This document shows positions 8,353 through 17,479 of a stretch of 64,000 nucleotides of DNA, piece after piece. How positions within the stretch are numbered: the first letter of the stretch is position 1; every line of letters begins with the position of its first letter. Made by a program: the position numbers and the translations under genes. Source of the DNA: Streptosporangiales bacterium (GTDB lineage: Bacteria; Actinomycetota; Actinomycetes; Streptosporangiales; WHSR01); contig WHSR01000002.1 in the NCBI GenBank assembly GCA_009379995.1, forward strand, positions 78,919-142,918, in the 5' to 3' direction. The notes beneath the pieces were generated by a model that was not told the DNA's origin, ran no database searches, and saw only the letters and a list, made by a program, of their open reading frames with translations.

Positions 8353-9618
8353 TCAGGTGACGCGGGTGGGCTCGGCGGAGTACTCCTCGTACACCCTGTC
8401 CTCGACGACGCGGCGCAGCCGGTCGAGGCCGTCCCATACGTCCACGTACCGGGTGTAGATCGGCGCCGGGCCGAGCCGCAGCCGGTCCGGGGTGCGGTAG
8501 TCGGGGATTACCTTGGCCCGCTGGATGAGCGCCTGGCAGATCCGCCACGCCTCGGGATGGTGCAGCGTGACGTGCGAGCCTCGCTGGGCCGGGTCGCGCG
8601 GCGAGGCGAGCCGGAAGCCGAGGGGTTCGAGCCAGGCGTCGGCGAGGGCCACCAGGTACTCGGTCATCGCGACGCCCTTCGCCCGCAGGGCCCCGATGCC
8701 CGCCTCCGCGAGCAGCTCGGCGCTCGTCTGGACGGCCCGTATCCCGGCGATCGGCGGGGTGCCGGTGAGGAACCGGGCCATGCCGTCGGCGGGCCGGTAG
8801 GTCGGACCCATCTCGAACTGCTCGTGCCCGCCGAACCATCCCCAGATCGGCTGTCGCAGGCTGTCGGCGAAGTCGCGGCGCACGTAGCAGAAGGCCGGCG
8901 CGCCGGGACCGGCGTTCAGGTACTTGTACGTGCAACCTACCGCAAGGTCGGTATCGACCGCGTCGAGCTCTATCGGCACCGCGCCGACCGAGTGGCACAG
9001 GTCCCAGATCACCAGCGCACCCGCGTCGTGGACGATGCGGGTGACCTCGGCCATGTCGAGCAGCGCGCCGGAGCGGTACGCCACCTGGGACAGGCACACC
9101 AGCGCCGTGTCGTCGTCCACGGCCGCGGCGAGCGTACCGAGGTCGAGTCCGGCGTCGATGTCGGCGTGGATCAGACGGAGCTCGAGCCCGCGCTCCTCGG
9201 CGAGCCCGGCCAGGACGTAGCGGTCGGTGGGGAAGTTGTCGTCGTCGGTGACGATCACCCGGCGTTCGGGCCGGGCACGCGCGGCGGCCGCGGCGAGCTT
9301 GTAGAGGTTGACGGTGACGGAGTCGCAGACCAGCACCTCGTCGGGGCGGGCGCCCAGCAGGTGCCGGCCGAGAACCTCGCCGGCCTGGGCCGGTGCGTCG
9401 ATCCAGTCGTCCCACGACCGGATGAGGCCGTGGCCCCATTCATCCCGGACCACCTGGTCGAGCCGGCCGGCGACCGCCTTGGGCAGCCGGCCCAGCGAGT
9501 TCCCGTCGAGGTAGACGAGATCAGAATCGTCGTCGACGACGAAACGATCGCGGAACGCCGCGACGGGATCGGCGGCGTCGAGCGCCTCGGCTTGCTCACG
9601 GCCGGCCGAGACGTCCAC
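8353..9618 (-). CDS. kynU: Kynureninase
   Basis: A PLP enzyme that splits kynurenine to anthranilate and alanine (or 3-hydroxykynurenine to 3-hydroxyanthranilate) in tryptophan breakdown. From GTG 9618 it is 421 residues, the normal length. Visible motifs are YLDGNSLGRLP near the start, the cofactor lysine K232 in GCTYKYLN, and WGWFGG. GAGGGG lies just upstream of the start. It begins 22 bp after the coxG stop and is the last gene of the minus-strand cox operon; that is an unexpected partner, since no other kynurenine-pathway gene is in the window. Confidence 0.93.
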   Translation of the reverse strand: MDVSAGREQAEALDAADPVAAFRDRFVVDDDSDLVYLDGNSLGRLPKAVAGRLDQVVRDEWGHGLIRSWDDWIDAPAQAGEVLGRHLLGARPDEVLVCDSVTVNLYKLAAAAARARPERRVIVTDDDNFPTDRYVLAGLAEERGLELRLIHADIDAGLDLGTLAAAVDDDTALVCLSQVAYRSGALLDMAEVTRIVHDAGALVIWDLCHSVGAVPIELDAVDTDLAVGCTYKYLNAGPGAPAFCYVRRDFADSLRQPIWGWFGGHEQFEMGPTYRPADGMARFLTGTPPIAGIRAVQTSAELLAEAGIGALRAKGVAMTEYLVALADAWLEPLGFRLASPRDPAQRGSHVTLHHPEAWRICQALIQRAKVIPDYRTPDRLRLGPAPIYTRYVDVWDGLDRLRRVVEDRVYEEYSAEPTRVT

Positions 9619-9640
9619 GCCGCTGATCCCCTCGGTGCCG

Positions 9641-10390
9641 CTAGCTACGGCGCCGCCGGCGGCGCCGTAGGGCGAAGAGGAGCACGAAGAGCGCGGCGAC
9701 CCCGCCCAGCACCGGAGCGAGCCGCTTGAGGACCGGCCCGCCGGCCACGTCCAGCAGGTCGATGGCGTCGTTGCGGGGGCGGGTAGGCCGGGCGGAGCCG
9801 AACCCGCCCGCCGCGGCGCCGGGAGGCTGGGACGGCCCTGCCGCGGACGGAAACTGCGGAGCGCCCACGGCCTGCCCATCCGTACCGCCGCCGACGGGAG
9901 CCGTCGACGACCCGGCACCACCACCGGCGGCCGCTTCGGAGCGGCCGCCCGATCCGAGCTCCTCGGCCAGGCACTCGGCGAACTGGTCGACCAGCTTCCC
10001 GCCCACCTCGGCCATGACGTTCCGGCCGAACTGTGCTGGCCGACCCGTCACGTTGAGGTTGGTGTGGACGGTCACCCGGGTGGAGCCGCCCTCGTCGGAC
10101 AGCTGGGTGTCGACGGTGGCAGACGCCGTGCCGCTGCCACGGGCCTCCTTGCCCGACCCCTCGATCGTGACCTTGTGTGCCTGCTCGTCCTTGTGCGAGA
10201 AGCGTGCCGTGCCGCGGTAGGTCACCGTGATCGGGCCGACCTTCACCCGGAGCCGGCCGGTGAACTCATCGCCATCGACCGACTCCAATGTCGCCCCCGG
10301 CATACACGGCGCGACACGCTCCACGTCGAGCAGTACCGGCCACGCCTGGTCTACCGGTACCGGGATGGTGAATTCGTGTTGGAGTTCCAT
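9641..10390 (-). CDS. coxG: SRPBCC protein, carbon monoxide dehydrogenase subunit G (CoxG)-like
   Basis: A 249-residue protein. Residues 1 to about 150 form a CoxG/SRPBCC domain (opening MELQHEFTIPVPVDQAW, then PCMPGATLE). A Gly/Ala/Pro-rich linker and a C-terminal membrane helix ending in RRRRRRRS follow. CoxG proteins anchor molybdenum hydroxylases of the CO dehydrogenase family to the membrane. Its start is 7 bp after the coxM stop, so the genes are co-transcribed. Confidence 0.88.
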   Translation of the reverse strand: MELQHEFTIPVPVDQAWPVLLDVERVAPCMPGATLESVDGDEFTGRLRVKVGPITVTYRGTARFSHKDEQAHKVTIEGSGKEARGSGTASATVDTQLSDEGGSTRVTVHTNLNVTGRPAQFGRNVMAEVGGKLVDQFAECLAEELGSGGRSEAAAGGGAGSSTAPVGGGTDGQAVGAPQFPSAAGPSQPPGAAAGGFGSARPTRPRNDAIDLLDVAGGPVLKRLAPVLGGVAALFVLLFALRRRRRRRS

Positions 10391-10397
10391 ACACCTC

Positions 10398-11252
10398 CTA
10401 TACCCGTGCCGCAGCCGCTAGGGCTCGCCCGGTCAGTACCTGGGCGAGATGCCTACGGTAGTCGGCCTGGCCGTGCAGGTCGCTCGGGGGGTGGGTGCCC
10501 TCGGCCGCCTGGGACGCGGCCTCGTGCAAGGCGGCCGGAGCCGCCTGCGTCCCCTGGACCGCTGACTCTACCGCGCGGGCCCGCACCGGGGTGGCACCCA
10601 TGTTGGTGAGCCCGACCCGTGCCTCGGCGATGTTGCCGTTGGCGCGCCGTACGGCCGCCGCCACGCCGACGACCGCCCATGCCTGCGCGACCCGGTTGAA
10701 CTTCTCGTAGTGGAAGCCCCAGCCGGCCAGCTTGGGCACGCGCACCCCGACCAGGATCTCCCCGGGCTGCAGCGTCGAGGTGAGGTAGTCGGCGAAGAAC
10801 TCACCGGCCGGGATCGTCCGCTGTCCGTTCGGCCCGGTGGCGATCATCTCCGCGTCGAGCGCGACGGTGACGGCCGGCAGGTCGCCGGCGGGGTCCGCGT
10901 GGGCAAGCGAGCCGCCGAACGTACCCCGGTGCCGCACCGCCGGGTCCGCGACCGTGGCGGTGGCCAGCGCTATCAGGGCGCAGTGCTGGTTCACCAGTGG
11001 GTCGCGTACCACTGTGTGGTGGGTGGTCATGGCGCCGATGACCAGGGAGTCGCCCTCGTCCCGCACGCCGCGCAGCTCGGCCACGCGGTTGAGGTCGACG
11101 AGCAGCTCGGGGTAGGCCAGCCGCAGCCGCAGCAGCGGCATCAGGCTCTGCCCACCGGCGAGCACCTTGGCCTCCTCGCCCCCCTGGGCGAGCGCCGACA
11201 CGGCCTCGTCGACGGTGGTCGGCGCTGTGTACTCGAACTGAGCCGGGATCAT
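10398..11252 (-). CDS. coxM: FAD-binding medium subunit of a CO dehydrogenase-family molybdenum hydroxylase
   Basis: A 284-residue FAD subunit that passes electrons from the iron-sulphur subunit to an acceptor. The family motifs AGGQSLMPLLRLR near residue 32 and GTFGGSLAHADPAGD near 110 bind FAD, and the C-terminal CO dehydrogenase flavoprotein domain is present. It sits between coxL and coxG, 36 bp after the coxL stop. The subunit architecture is clear; the substrate is set by CoxL. Confidence 0.92.
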   Translation of the reverse strand: MIPAQFEYTAPTTVDEAVSALAQGGEEAKVLAGGQSLMPLLRLRLAYPELLVDLNRVAELRGVRDEGDSLVIGAMTTHHTVVRDPLVNQHCALIALATATVADPAVRHRGTFGGSLAHADPAGDLPAVTVALDAEMIATGPNGQRTIPAGEFFADYLTSTLQPGEILVGVRVPKLAGWGFHYEKFNRVAQAWAVVGVAAAVRRANGNIAEARVGLTNMGATPVRARAVESAVQGTQAAPAALHEAASQAAEGTHPPSDLHGQADYRRHLAQVLTGRALAAAARV

Positions 11253-11288
11253 CAGCCAATCCCCTTTCCGAGAGTCTGGGGCCGAGGG

Positions 11289-13685
11289 CTAGGCACTGGC
11301 GGCCGAGCTTTCCTGGATGGCCCGCCACACCCGTTCCGGCGTGCAGGGCATGTCGACGTCGTCGACGCCGAGGTGGCGCAGCGCGTCCACTATCGCGTTG
11401 ACGACAGCGGGGGTGGAGCCGATCGTGCCGGCCTCACCGATGCCCTTGACGCCGAGCGGGTTGGTGGTCGCTGGGGTCTCGGTACGGGCCATGGTGATCT
11501 CCGGTACGTCCGGCGCGGCCGGCACCAGGTAGTCGGCGAGGGTGCCGCTGGTCAGGTTGCCGTCGGCGTCGTACGTCGCCTCCTCGTACAGCGCCTGGGC
11601 GAGACCCTGGGCGATACCTCCGACGACCTGACCCTCGACGACAAGCGGGTTGATGACCCGTCCGCAGTCGTCCACCGCGACGTAGCTGCGGATCTTGGTG
11701 AACCCGGTCTGGGTGTCCACCTCCGCCGCGACCAGGTGGCTGCCGTGCGGGAAGGAGAAGTTCTCCGGGTCGAAGGTCGCGTCGGCGTCCAGCGACGGCT
11801 CGACCCCCTCCGGCATGTCGTGCGCCAGGTGCGTGGCGAGCACTACCTCCTGGATCGTCTTCGCCGACTCCGGAGCGCCCCGCACCCGGAACGTGCCGCC
11901 GGAGAACTCGATGTCGGTGTCGGCCGCCTCGAGCAGGTGCGCCGCCACCTTGCGGGCCTTCTCGATCACCCGTCCACAGGCCTGGGTGATGGCGATGCCG
12001 CCGACCGCGAGCGAGCGTGACCCGTACGTGTCCAGCCCCTTGTGCGACGACTTGGTGTCGCCGTGGATGAGCTCCACGTCGTCGAACGGCACGCCCAGCG
12101 CGTCCGCGACGATCTGGCTGAACGTCGTGTCGTGGCCCTGCCCGTGCGGGCTGGCGCCGGTCACCACCTCGACCTTGCCGGTGGGCAGCATCCGCACCGA
12201 GGCGTACTCCCAGCCGCCGCCGCCGAACGACAGCGAGCCGAGCACCCGGGAAGGCGCGATGCCGCACATCTCGGTGTAGATCGAGATGCCGATGCCGAGC
12301 TGGACCGGATCGCCGCGGTCACGCCGCTCGGCCTGCTCGCGGCGCAGCTCCTCGTAGCCGAACAGCCGGAGCGCCTCGTCGGTGGCTGCCTCGTAGTTGC
12401 CGCTGTCGTAGGTCAACCCGGCGATCGTGTCGAACGGGAACTCCTCGTGCCGGATCCAGTTCTGCCGACGCAGCTCGATCGGGTCGATGCCCAGCTCCTG
12501 CGCCAGGTCGTCCATCGCCCGCTCGATCGCGTACGTAGCCTCCGGCCGGCCGGCGCCGCGGTAGGCGTCGGTGGGTGTCTTCGTGGTGAACACCCCTGTG
12601 CAGCTGAAGTCGTACGCGTCCATCTTGTAGATGCCCGGGTACATGAACGCGCCGAGCAGCGGCACGCCGGGCGTGATGAGCTGCAGGTACGCGCCCATGT
12701 CGGCGACAAGGCTCACCTTGAGCCCGAGCAACCGGCCCTCGCGCGTCGCGGCGACCTCGATGTCCTGGATCTGGCCCCGGCCGTGGATCGTCGCCTGGTA
12801 GTTCTCGCTGCGGCTCTCCGTCCACTTCACGGGCCTGCCCAGCCTCCTGGCCACGAGCAGCGCGATGGACTCCTCGGCGTACAGGTTGAGCTTGGAGCCG
12901 AATCCGCCGCCGACGTCGGGAGCGACGACGCGGATCTTGTGCTCCGGGACGCCGGTCGTCATCGCCAGCAGCAGCCGCAGGATGTGCGGAATCTGCGTGG
13001 CCGAGTACAGCGTGAACTCGCCGGCCGCCGCGATGGGCTCGACGACCACCGCACGGGGCTCCATCGCACTGGGCTGCAGCCGTTGCTGGAGATAGCGGCG
13101 CTTCATCACGATGCCGCCCTCGGCCTGGGCACGGTCCCGGGCCGCCTGGTAATCACCGGCGGGCATGTGGAAGTCGTAGCACTTGTTGGTGCCGAGATCG
13201 GAGTGCACCAGCGGCGCGCCGTCCGCGAGCGCCTCCTCCAGGTCGAGGACGGGCGGCAGCGGCTCGTAGTCGATCTCGATGGCCTCCAGCGCGTCGGCTG
13301 CCGAGTACCGGTCCCGGGCCACCACCACGGCCACGGCGTCGCCGGCGTACCGCACCTCGTCCACCGCGAGCGGCGGGTTCGGCGGCTGCGCCATGTCCTC
13401 GGTCACCGGCCAGGCACAGGGCAGGCTGCCCTGCTCGTCGGCGAAGTCGCGGCCGGAGAACGCCGCGAGCACGCCGGGACGGTCGAGGGCGGGCGAGACA
13501 TCGATTCGGGTGATACGGGCGTGGGCCATCGGGCTGCGCAGGACCGCCATCTGCAGCAGCCCGGGTACCTGGATGCTGTCCGTCCAGCGGGTCTGCCCGG
13601 TGATGAGCCGGGCATCCTCCTTGCGCGCCCGGCGCGCACCGATTTCCTTGGCCGCCCCGGGCGTCGCCTGAGCCTGCTCGGTCAT
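11289..13685 (-). CDS. coxL: Molybdopterin large subunit, CO dehydrogenase-family (form II CoxL)
   Basis: A 798-residue catalytic subunit. The ATG at 13685 overlaps the coxS TGA in an ATGA arrangement. It holds both molybdopterin-binding domains (xanthine oxidase family). The active-site loop reads AYRGAGR at residues 374-380, the form II signature; true aerobic CO dehydrogenases have AYRCSFR with the copper-binding cysteine. The catalytic glutamate is E751 in GIGEAG. Form II enzymes are related hydroxylases with mostly unknown substrates, so CO oxidation should not be assumed. Mo-cofactor (cytosine dinucleotide) insertion needs genes not seen here. Confidence 0.92.
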   Translation of the reverse strand: MTEQAQATPGAAKEIGARRARKEDARLITGQTRWTDSIQVPGLLQMAVLRSPMAHARITRIDVSPALDRPGVLAAFSGRDFADEQGSLPCAWPVTEDMAQPPNPPLAVDEVRYAGDAVAVVVARDRYSAADALEAIEIDYEPLPPVLDLEEALADGAPLVHSDLGTNKCYDFHMPAGDYQAARDRAQAEGGIVMKRRYLQQRLQPSAMEPRAVVVEPIAAAGEFTLYSATQIPHILRLLLAMTTGVPEHKIRVVAPDVGGGFGSKLNLYAEESIALLVARRLGRPVKWTESRSENYQATIHGRGQIQDIEVAATREGRLLGLKVSLVADMGAYLQLITPGVPLLGAFMYPGIYKMDAYDFSCTGVFTTKTPTDAYRGAGRPEATYAIERAMDDLAQELGIDPIELRRQNWIRHEEFPFDTIAGLTYDSGNYEAATDEALRLFGYEELRREQAERRDRGDPVQLGIGISIYTEMCGIAPSRVLGSLSFGGGGWEYASVRMLPTGKVEVVTGASPHGQGHDTTFSQIVADALGVPFDDVELIHGDTKSSHKGLDTYGSRSLAVGGIAITQACGRVIEKARKVAAHLLEAADTDIEFSGGTFRVRGAPESAKTIQEVVLATHLAHDMPEGVEPSLDADATFDPENFSFPHGSHLVAAEVDTQTGFTKIRSYVAVDDCGRVINPLVVEGQVVGGIAQGLAQALYEEATYDADGNLTSGTLADYLVPAAPDVPEITMARTETPATTNPLGVKGIGEAGTIGSTPAVVNAIVDALRHLGVDDVDMPCTPERVWRAIQESSAASA

Positions 13686-14185
13686 ACCCGCGCCTCCTTC
13701 GGGTCGGTCGCGGCTGCGCTCTCCGTCATCTCCGCGGCGGCTCTCCGCACGGCGCGGACGATGTTCTGGTAGCCGGTGCACCGGCAGAGATTCCCCTCCA
13801 GCCCGTCACGGATCTCGTCGTCGGAGGGGTTGGGGTTATCCCGCAGCAGGTCGGTCGCCGCCAAGATCATCCCTGGCGTGCAGTACCCGCATTGCAGCGC
13901 GTGCTCTTCGTGGAAGGACTTCTGCATCGGATGCATCTGACCGTCCGCGGCGAGGCCCTCGATGGTGGTGACCTCGCTTCCGTCCGCCTGTACGGCCAGC
14001 ACGGAGCAGCTCTTCACGCTGCTGCCGTCCATGAGAACCGTGCAGGCGCCGCAGTTGGTGGTGTCGCAGCCGATGGGGGTGCCCACCTTGCCCAGCCAGT
14101 CGCGAAGGTAGTGAACGAGCAACAACCGTGGCTCGACGTCGTCGTCGTAGGTAACGCCGTCAACCTTCACTGAGATGCGTGGCAT
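13682..14185 (-). CDS. coxS: [2Fe-2S] small subunit of a CO dehydrogenase-family molybdenum hydroxylase
   Basis: A 167-residue iron-sulphur subunit, first gene of the operon. Two [2Fe-2S] clusters are visible: the plant-ferredoxin type ligands in GCDTTNCGACTV and the helical-domain ligands in CGYCTPGM with CRCTGYQN. The ATG at 14185 is preceded directly by a GAGGAGG run; the frame is open further upstream, but MPRISVKVDG is the family start. It carries electrons from the Mo site to the FAD subunit. Confidence 0.93.
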   Translation of the reverse strand: MPRISVKVDGVTYDDDVEPRLLLVHYLRDWLGKVGTPIGCDTTNCGACTVLMDGSSVKSCSVLAVQADGSEVTTIEGLAADGQMHPMQKSFHEEHALQCGYCTPGMILAATDLLRDNPNPSDDEIRDGLEGNLCRCTGYQNIVRAVRRAAAEMTESAAATDPKEARV

Positions 14186-14503
14186 GCCTCCTCCTCGGGG
14201 AACGAGAGGCTGATTTCTGGTTGAGGGGTCGCTCGGAGTGGGGATTCGGTTGGGACTCACTTACGGAGTCGTTGGCTGGGTCGTTTGGCGGTCCGTCACG
14301 GGACAGCGAGGACGACCGACATCGCAGTCGCATTCGGCGCATTCGCCTACCCCCTAGAAAGGGTCGACGTCTGCCAAGGTAGGACGATCTCACGGGGCGC
14401 GGTAGCCCCCTATGGGGGTGATCCAGGCTTACCCTCCGCCGACCTCGCGCCAAACGTTCTCGACCTGGCCGGTTCCGGCTCCGGGCGTTGGGAGCTGGGG
14501 TTC
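14186..14503. other. 318-bp region upstream of the cox operon
   Basis: No gene is supported. It must hold the promoter of the minus-strand cox operon. It contains a short inverted repeat, CCCCC (14406-14410) and GGGGG (14414-14418) around TAT, and two GCATTCG repeats near 14330-14346. I cannot assign a regulator. Confidence 0.4.
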
Positions 14504-14695
14504 CTAGCGGTCCATGAAGCGGCGGACGAGGGCGCCGGCAAGGTAGGCGACGCCGACCCCGATCAGCAGCGTCGGGAGCACCCACAGCGGGTCGACGCGT
14601 TGGTGTACGACGGCAGCCACCAGGTAGGTGAGGCCGATCCCGACGAAGAGGATCCCTTGCAGGAACGAGGCCACGTCCGGCTCATGTCGGCGCAC
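14504..14695 (-). CDS. Small membrane protein, two transmembrane helices
   Basis: About 63 residues from GTG 14695. Two hydrophobic segments (FLQGILFVGIGLTYLVAAVV and LPTLLIGVGVAYLAGALV) flank a short polar loop, and the end is RRFMDR. Its 5' end overlaps the 3' end of the upstream PspC-domain gene by 14 bp, so translation is probably coupled. I do not recognise a named family. Context suggests a membrane accessory of the PspC/LiaF-like module. Confidence 0.65.
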   Translation of the reverse strand: MRRHEPDVASFLQGILFVGIGLTYLVAAVVHQRVDPLWVLPTLLIGVGVAYLAGALVRRFMDR

Positions 14696-15995
14696 GGCGC
14701 ACCTCCAGCTCGCCGCCATCCACCCGAAGGGCGAGGTTGATCCGCGGGCTCGTGTCCGACGTCTTGGACGCCGGTGGGATGACGTATCCCGAGCGCACCG
14801 GCGCGCCGTCTTCGGTCCGCCCGGGCAGCCTCACCGAGCCGGCGCCCACGTACGCGTCGACGTCGACAGTCGCGTCCGGGGGGATCACCACTCGAAGCTC
14901 CCCGAAGGACAGCCTGGCCTGGACGTCGTACTCGCTCTTGCTGGGCGGCAGGGCGGTCAGGTCGAGGACCGCGTCGCAGCACCCGAACCGGAACGGTTGG
15001 GCGACCTCCTGCGCGCTGGCCGGCCGCCAGGTCACGTCGCCGACCCCACCCCGCAGTGGGTTGTCCATGTTGACGTCGACGGTGGTGGCCACCAGGGCGG
15101 CGGAGACGGCCAGGCCGGCGAGGACGAGGACGGGGCTGCGTCCGTACCAGGTGCCGAGCGCCAGACCCAGCCCGATCGTGACCAGCACGGCCGCGAGGAC
15201 GAGCTCGGCCGGAGCGTTCATCACACCCGCGGCACCGAGCAGCGCGAGCACGCCGGCGACCGAGGTCGCGATGGCGAGGGTGAGGAGGGTGAGCGGGGAG
15301 GGCCCGCGCCGTCGCGCCGTGGCAGGAGGTCCGGGTGGGGGCGGCTTCGGCCCGGGCGGTCGGGGTGCATACGGCTGCGCCGCGTACGGTCCCTGCGGGG
15401 CTGGCTGCGGGGGGAATGGCCCCGGCGGGGTCGGCCCCGGGGAAGGCCCTGGCGGGGCAGGAGGGGCAGAACCGGGTGGCGGGGGTGGTGACGCGTGTGG
15501 TGGTGCGGGCGGCGGTGCGGCTCGCTGCCGCTGGACCTGTCCGGGCAGCGAGCGCAGGGCGGCGATCACGTCGACGCCCCGGGCATGGGCGACGAGCAGG
15601 ACGACCACCAGGACGGCCAGCAGCACCATGGTCGCGCCACCGAGCCCGTTGCTGAGGCCCGAGGCCACCAGACCCAGCGCCAGAATCACCACGAACAACA
15701 CGAGGCCGGCCGACGGATTGATCCTTCGGCGCAGGATGCGCTCGGCCCGCGACCGCTCGGCGTACTCGTCCGGGATGATCAACCAGCCGAGCAGATAGAG
15801 CAGCACACCCATCCCGTTCGCGACCGTGAGCAGCGCGAACGCGACGCGGTACACGATCGGGTCGATGTCGGTGTGGCGGCCGAGGCCCGCGCACACGCCC
15901 GCGAGCACGCGGCCGTCGCGGCTGCGCCGTAGCGGCCGGTGCGGGGTGGGCCCGCCGGAGGGCTCCGTCTCCGGGGCCGCCGGGGTCTCGGCCAT
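14682..15995 (-). CDS. PspC domain / LiaF-like membrane protein
   Basis: A 437-residue protein. A PspC domain (LRRSRDGRVLAGVCAGLG, then helices to about residue 75) opens it. Two further helices and a long Pro/Ala-rich cytoplasmic stretch (about 150-220) follow. More membrane helices come next, and a C-terminal beta-rich domain ends it (FGELRVVIPPDATVDVDAYV), as in LiaF/cell-wall-active antibiotic response proteins. Such proteins sense envelope stress or restrain a sensor kinase. It is divergent from the PspC-kinase gene across 181 bp. The role as partner of that kinase is inferred from gene order. Confidence 0.85.
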   Translation of the reverse strand: MAETPAAPETEPSGGPTPHRPLRRSRDGRVLAGVCAGLGRHTDIDPIVYRVAFALLTVANGMGVLLYLLGWLIIPDEYAERSRAERILRRRINPSAGLVLFVVILALGLVASGLSNGLGGATMVLLAVLVVVLLVAHARGVDVIAALRSLPGQVQRQRAAPPPAPPHASPPPPPGSAPPAPPGPSPGPTPPGPFPPQPAPQGPYAAQPYAPRPPGPKPPPPGPPATARRRGPSPLTLLTLAIATSVAGVLALLGAAGVMNAPAELVLAAVLVTIGLGLALGTWYGRSPVLVLAGLAVSAALVATTVDVNMDNPLRGGVGDVTWRPASAQEVAQPFRFGCCDAVLDLTALPPSKSEYDVQARLSFGELRVVIPPDATVDVDAYVGAGSVRLPGRTEDGAPVRSGYVIPPASKTSDTSPRINLALRVDGGELEVRRAPT

Positions 15996-16037
15996 GCTGC
16001 CATCGTCCCGCACCGTTCCCGCCACCTCATCAGGGAT

Positions 16038-16056
16038 GTCCCGGATACGTCCCGGA
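16038..16056. promoter_or_regulatory. Direct repeats in the divergent promoter of the PspC genes
   Basis: GTCCCGGA occurs at 16038-16045 and again at 16049-16056, 11 bp apart, about one helical turn. The site lies between the divergent PspC/LiaF-like gene and the PspC-kinase gene. It could bind the LuxR-type regulator encoded at 17480. Confidence 0.4.
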
Positions 16057-16176
16057 GGATTTCCCCGGTCCACATCTGGGCGGGGCCCTGATGTGCATCG
16101 GGCCCGTGACGTGTCACGATCCTGGCATGAGCACACCTGGATTCCGCAGATCGCCATCAGGGAGCCGGCCACGGCA

Positions 16177-17424
16177 ATGAAGGCCTCAGCCCCCGTAGGC
16201 CCGGGAGCGGGGGGCGGGCTGCACGGCTCCGACGGCCCCGGTGCCGCTCGCGGGCGCCCACCGGGGCTACGGCGACAGGCCGAGGGGAGACTGCTGGCCG
16301 GGGTGTGTCGTGGTCTCGCCGAGCACCTCGGCCTGGACCCCCTCGTCGTGCGGCTGGTGTTCGTCGTCCTGACCGTGGCCAACGGCGTGGGCATCCCCGT
16401 CTATCTGGCCTTCTGGGTGCTGGTCCCCGCCGCGCCGTCGGATCGGCGCGTGCAGGACCGGCGCCTGCCGCGGGACTGGGCGGAGCTCATCGCGTTCGCT
16501 GCCCTGACCCTCGGCGGCGTCATGCTGCTCCAGCTGGTCGGGTTGCTCCCCGGAGGGGTCGCGTGGCTCACCATCATCCTCGGCGGTCTCGGCACCGCCA
16601 TCCTGTGGCAGCAGGCCGACCCTGCCCAGCGGGAGCGCTGGCTCGAGGTCACCGGTCGGCACACGCAGTCCTCGCTGATCCGCTCCCTCCTGGGTGCCGT
16701 GCTGGTGGCCGGCGGACTGGTGGGCTTCCTGTTGAGCCAGGGGGAGCTGCGCGCGGCGCGCGAGGGTCTGGGTTTCACGGCCATCGTGGTCGGCGGGATC
16801 GCGGTCATCACCGGGCCGTGGGTGGTGCGGATGGCCCGGGAGCTCACCGCCGAGCGCCGGGAGCGCATCCGTTCTCAGGAGCGCGCGGAGTTCGCCGCCC
16901 GTATCCACGACTCGGTGCTGCACACGCTCACCCTCATCCAGCGCCACTCCAACAACCCCCGCGAGGTGCAACGGCTGGCCCGCGCCCAGGAGCGGGAGCT
17001 GCGTACCTGGCTGTACCGGCCGAAAGCGGACGCGGACCGGACCCTCGCGGCGGCGACCGAGCGTGTCGCCGCCGAGGTGGAGGAGGCGCACGGGGTGCCC
17101 ATCGAGGTGGTGCTGGTCGGCGACTGTCCGTTGGATTCGCGGCTCGGAGCGGCGCTGCAGGCGGCGCGCGAGGCCATGGTCAACGCCGCGAAGTACTCGG
17201 ATGCGCCGCAGATCTCGGTGTACGCCGAGGTCGAAAGGGAGGCGGTGACGATCTTCGTACGGGATCGGGGCAAGGGGTTCGACCTGGATGCCGTGCCGGA
17301 CGACCGGCTCGGGGTCCGACAGTCGATCGTCGGACGGATGGAACGCAACGGCGGCACCGCCACCGTGCGGTCGACGCCGGGGGAGGGGACCGAGATCGAG
17401 CTTCAGGTGGGCCGAAGCGAGTGA
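16177..17424 (+). CDS. PspC-domain sensor histidine kinase
   Basis: A 415-residue membrane kinase. A PspC domain (about residues 33-88) precedes several transmembrane helices, then a histidine phosphoacceptor region with H244 in AARIHDSVLHTL. The HATPase_c domain at the end has DRGKGFDLD and TPGEGTEIELQV. The layout is that of NarL-type kinases that pair with LuxR-family regulators. The cognate response regulator follows 55 bp downstream. Start ATG 16177 is the first that keeps PspC intact; AGGGA lies about 13 bp upstream, so the start is moderately sure. Confidence 0.88.
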   Translation: MKASAPVGPGAGGGLHGSDGPGAARGRPPGLRRQAEGRLLAGVCRGLAEHLGLDPLVVRLVFVVLTVANGVGIPVYLAFWVLVPAAPSDRRVQDRRLPRDWAELIAFAALTLGGVMLLQLVGLLPGGVAWLTIILGGLGTAILWQQADPAQRERWLEVTGRHTQSSLIRSLLGAVLVAGGLVGFLLSQGELRAAREGLGFTAIVVGGIAVITGPWVVRMARELTAERRERIRSQERAEFAARIHDSVLHTLTLIQRHSNNPREVQRLARAQERELRTWLYRPKADADRTLAAATERVAAEVEEAHGVPIEVVLVGDCPLDSRLGAALQAAREAMVNAAKYSDAPQISVYAEVEREAVTIFVRDRGKGFDLDAVPDDRLGVRQSIVGRMERNGGTATVRSTPGEGTEIELQVGRSE

Positions 17425-17479
17425 CGGCATGCAGGCGATAAACAGGGAGGACTGAACGCAACCATGGCAGGAACAGATC

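Noticed and set aside
11289..14185. Aerobic carbon monoxide dehydrogenase
   Set aside because: The CoxL loop is AYRGAGR, not AYRCSFR, so the copper-binding cysteine needed for CO oxidation is missing.
14563..15894. Long minus-strand frame of about 440 codons overlapping the PspC/LiaF-like gene in another frame
   Set aside because: Arg/Pro/Gly-rich shadow; the other frame holds recognisable PspC and LiaF-like domains.
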